DNA of 7,481 nucleotides from the NCBI GenBank assembly GCA_029259995.1, contig JAJDEC010000683.1, forward strand, positions 1 through 7,481, written 5' to 3'. Source of the stretch: Phycisphaerae bacterium. Its GTDB lineage: Bacteria > Planctomycetota > Phycisphaerae > UBA1845 > UTPLA1. The position numbers and the translations under genes are program-made. The notes under the pieces are model-generated. The model saw nothing but the letters and a program-made list of their open reading frames with translations. It did no database searches and was not told where the DNA came from. Positions within the stretch are counted from its first letter, which is position 1, and each line of letters begins with the position of its first letter. This document shows positions 5,784-7,481 of the stretch, piece after piece.

Positions 5784-7481
5784 GTGCATTCGGAGACGCC
5801 CGGGGGAAACAGCCGACCTGCGCCCCTGCTTCCAATCGCCATCGGATTGATCGCCGGCATTTCCATCGACAACGCGCTGGGCGTGTCACCGCCGCTGGCC
5901 GTTGCCATGACCGGTTGCGTCGGCCTGATTCTCGTCTTGCTTGCCGTTAGTCGCCGATCCCACACGGCGCAGATCGCCGTCATCATCCTCCTTGCAACGG
6001 CGACAGGCGCTGTCCGACATGCCGTCAAAATGCGGTACTTCCCACCACACCACATCGCAAGACTCGCGGAAGATGAGCCGCGAATACTGACTGTGACGGG
6101 CAGGATCATCACACCGCCCCGCATTGTTGAAACGCCGAGCGACGCGGCGATCGCCTATGCCGTTTCGCCAAAGACCCGCTTCGTTCTCGACGTCCATGCC
6201 GTTGAAGGCAATGAATCGTCCATCGATGCCGCCGGTCGAATCGACGTCAGCATCAAGGAACCGATTCTCCTTGCCCAACTTGGCGACGACGTGCGGATCA
6301 CAGGACGCCTGTATCGACCGATGCCGCCGGCCAATCCCGGCGCCCGCGACTGGGCCCTTCAGAATCGCCGCGCCGGGATCCATGCGGCGCTTTCGACGGA
6401 CCACGCCGCCGCAGTCGTCACGACGCGACGACAGGCATCGCAAGGGCTTGCCGAGATTCTCGATTCATTCCGTCGCCGGGCCATTCGATTCCTACTGAAC
6501 GAATCGACACTGGAAGACGATCCTGCCGCCGGCGTCCTTACGGCGATGGTTCTGGGGCAGCGCAGCCAGGTCGACAAGACGCTGAATGAAGCGTTCATTC
6601 GGACAGGCGCTGCACACTTCCTCGCCGCCAGCGGTCTCCACGTCGGATGGCTTGCCCTCATCGGCTGGTGGTTCGCCCGACTCGCCGGTATGTCGAATCG
6701 ACAATGCGCCGCCATCGTCGCGCTGCTGATCATCGTGTATGTCCTTTTGGCGGAACCGAGACCATCGATCCTACGGGCGGGAACAATCGGCGTCCTTGCC
6801 TGTTTTGGCATCTATCGATCTGGACAATCCAACACGCTCAACTGGCTCGCCGCTTCCGCAATTCTCCTGTTGATGATGGATCCCACGGACGTGTTTCGCC
6901 CGGCGTTTCAATTCAGTTATGTCGCCGTGCTTTCGATTGTGTACTTGCGGCCGGTCGTTGACGCAGTATTGACGCGGAGAATCAAGGCGTTTCAACGCCT
7001 TGATGCCCTCGACGCCGCCGTCGACTCCGCAGTGCCAATCCCATTGACGCCCAAACTTCCACGAAAGCGCGAACTCGTGACCAACGGGCTGCTTCGCGCC
7101 ATTCGGCTGACGCTCACGGCGTCGCTTGCCGTATGGATCGCAAACATCCCGTTGGCGGCCTACCACTTCAACCGCATCGCACCACTCGGATGGCTCTACA
7201 ACATATTCCTTTGGATACCCGCTTTCATCGTCACGGCGTTTGGATTCGTCAAAGTCGTCGTCGGCGCCGCATTGCCGTCCAGCGCCCTGTTGACGGCCCC
7301 GTTGCTCGACGCCGCCACGACCTGCTTCCTCTGGCTCGTTCAACATCTCGCATCAATCCCCGGCGGCCTCGCCAGCGGCAACAGCCCATCGCTTCTCTGG
7401 GTTGTCGCCGTCTACGTCGTCATCGCGTTTCGAATCTGGCGACCGACGTTCTTTGAGACTCGAATCTGGACCATCGCAATT
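5784..7481 (+). CDS. comEC: ComEC/Rec2-family DNA-uptake channel protein (3' end outside window)
   Basis: The frame runs 566 codons from GTG 5784 to the right edge without a stop. ComEC forms the inner-membrane channel that carries single-stranded DNA into the cytoplasm during natural transformation. Residues 14-33, 38-55 and 62-77 are hydrophobic. About 90-210 matches the DUF4131/OB-like region, ending in the family-typical NPGARDWALQNRRAGI (from N184). The Competence domain follows with HFLAASGLHVGW (278-289), RPSILRAG (326-333), a DP then FQFSY (D366, F375-Y379), and IPLAAYHFNRIAPLGWLYN (455-473). These motifs make the family call firm. A polar stretch at about 390-440 looks like a loop between membrane helices. 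The start is forced: TGA 5763-5765 is the preceding in-frame stop, and the next ATG (5907) would delete the first membrane segment. No Shine-Dalgarno is seen. Whether a C-terminal metallo-beta-lactamase-like domain exists cannot be judged. Confidence 0.92.
   Translation, partial: MHSETPGGNSRPAPLLPIAIGLIAGISIDNALGVSPPLAVAMTGCVGLILVLLAVSRRSHTAQIAVIILLATATGAVRHAVKMRYFPPHHIARLAEDEPRILTVTGRIITPPRIVETPSDAAIAYAVSPKTRFVLDVHAVEGNESSIDAAGRIDVSIKEPILLAQLGDDVRITGRLYRPMPPANPGARDWALQNRRAGIHAALSTDHAAAVVTTRRQASQGLAEILDSFRRRAIRFLLNESTLEDDPAAGVLTAMVLGQRSQVDKTLNEAFIRTGAAHFLAASGLHVGWLALIGWWFARLAGMSNRQCAAIVALLIIVYVLLAEPRPSILRAGTIGVLACFGIYRSGQSNTLNWLAASAILLLMMDPTDVFRPAFQFSYVAVLSIVYLRPVVDAVLTRRIKAFQRLDALDAAVDSAVPIPLTPKLPRKRELVTNGLLRAIRLTLTASLAVWIANIPLAAYHFNRIAPLGWLYNIFLWIPAFIVTAFGFVKVVVGAALPSSALLTAPLLDAATTCFLWLVQHLASIPGGLASGNSPSLLWVVAVYVVIAFRIWRPTFFETRIWTIAI
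6981..7004. repeat. Perfect 11-bp inverted repeat inside comEC
   Basis: ATCAAGGCGTT (6981-6991) and AACGCCTTGAT (6994-7004) are exact reverse complements separated by two bases. It would form a hairpin of about ten pairs with a four-base loop. It encodes residues 400-407 in the polar loop of ComEC. No T-run follows, so it is not a standard intrinsic terminator. Confidence 0.6.

Noticed and set aside
5762..5950. Frame starting at an ATGA overlap with the membrane-protein stop
   Set aside because: The ATGA looks like translational coupling, but this frame ends after 62 codons and is not the ComEC frame. ComEC motifs are all in the frame starting at GTG 5784.
5507..6124. Minus-strand frame of 205 codons across the membrane protein/comEC junction
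   Set aside because: It is antisense to two well-supported genes, and its product is rich in Arg and Met with no recognisable domain.
1..7481. CRISPR array, tRNA, rRNA, insertion sequence or defence system
   Set aside because: No regularly spaced repeats, cloverleaf-like segments, transposase motifs or terminal repeats were found. All long frames are explained by the three genes.

Overview
This GC-rich window is almost entirely coding. It holds one very long reading frame on the minus strand, open at the left edge. A divergent intergenic region of about 300 bases follows, and then two plus-strand genes, the second open at the right edge. The two edge-touching frames were read by hand translation. 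Both run without a stop up to the window boundary.

Left block (1-4594, minus strand): at least 1531 residues of an exported protein with PQQ-type (BamB-like) beta-propeller repeats. After an N-terminal signal peptide come a helical TPR-like region, a first propeller, a second TPR-like region and a second propeller, which is cut by the window edge. The propeller signature (hydrophobic strand, then D/E-x-x-[ST]-G or similar, then a Trp three or four residues later) recurs in both propellers. No enzymatic residues are recognised.

Middle (4595-4901): the divergent control region. It holds an imperfect inverted repeat just upstream of the propeller gene, an AT-richer stretch with a possible -10 hexamer for the rightward genes, and one perfect DnaA-box nonamer.

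Right block (4902-7481, plus strand): a 287-residue multi-pass membrane protein of unknown function. Eighteen bases after its stop, and in the same frame, is a ComEC/Rec2-family DNA-uptake channel with a GTG start. The ComEC frame covers the N-terminal DUF4131/OB-like region and most of the Competence domain. Any C-terminal metallo-beta-lactamase-like domain would lie beyond the window. The two genes are probably one operon.

Organism: giant secreted propeller/TPR proteins, the lack of Shine-Dalgarno sequences in front of all three starts, and the composition suggest a planctomycete-type bacterium, perhaps Phycisphaerae-like. This is inference from style, not a marker-gene identification. No RNA gene, CRISPR array, insertion sequence or phage gene was found. 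The less ordinary items are the uncharacterised membrane partner of ComEC, the two-times (helical plus propeller) architecture, the DnaA box, a perfect 11-bp inverted repeat inside comEC, and a strong excess of GATC.
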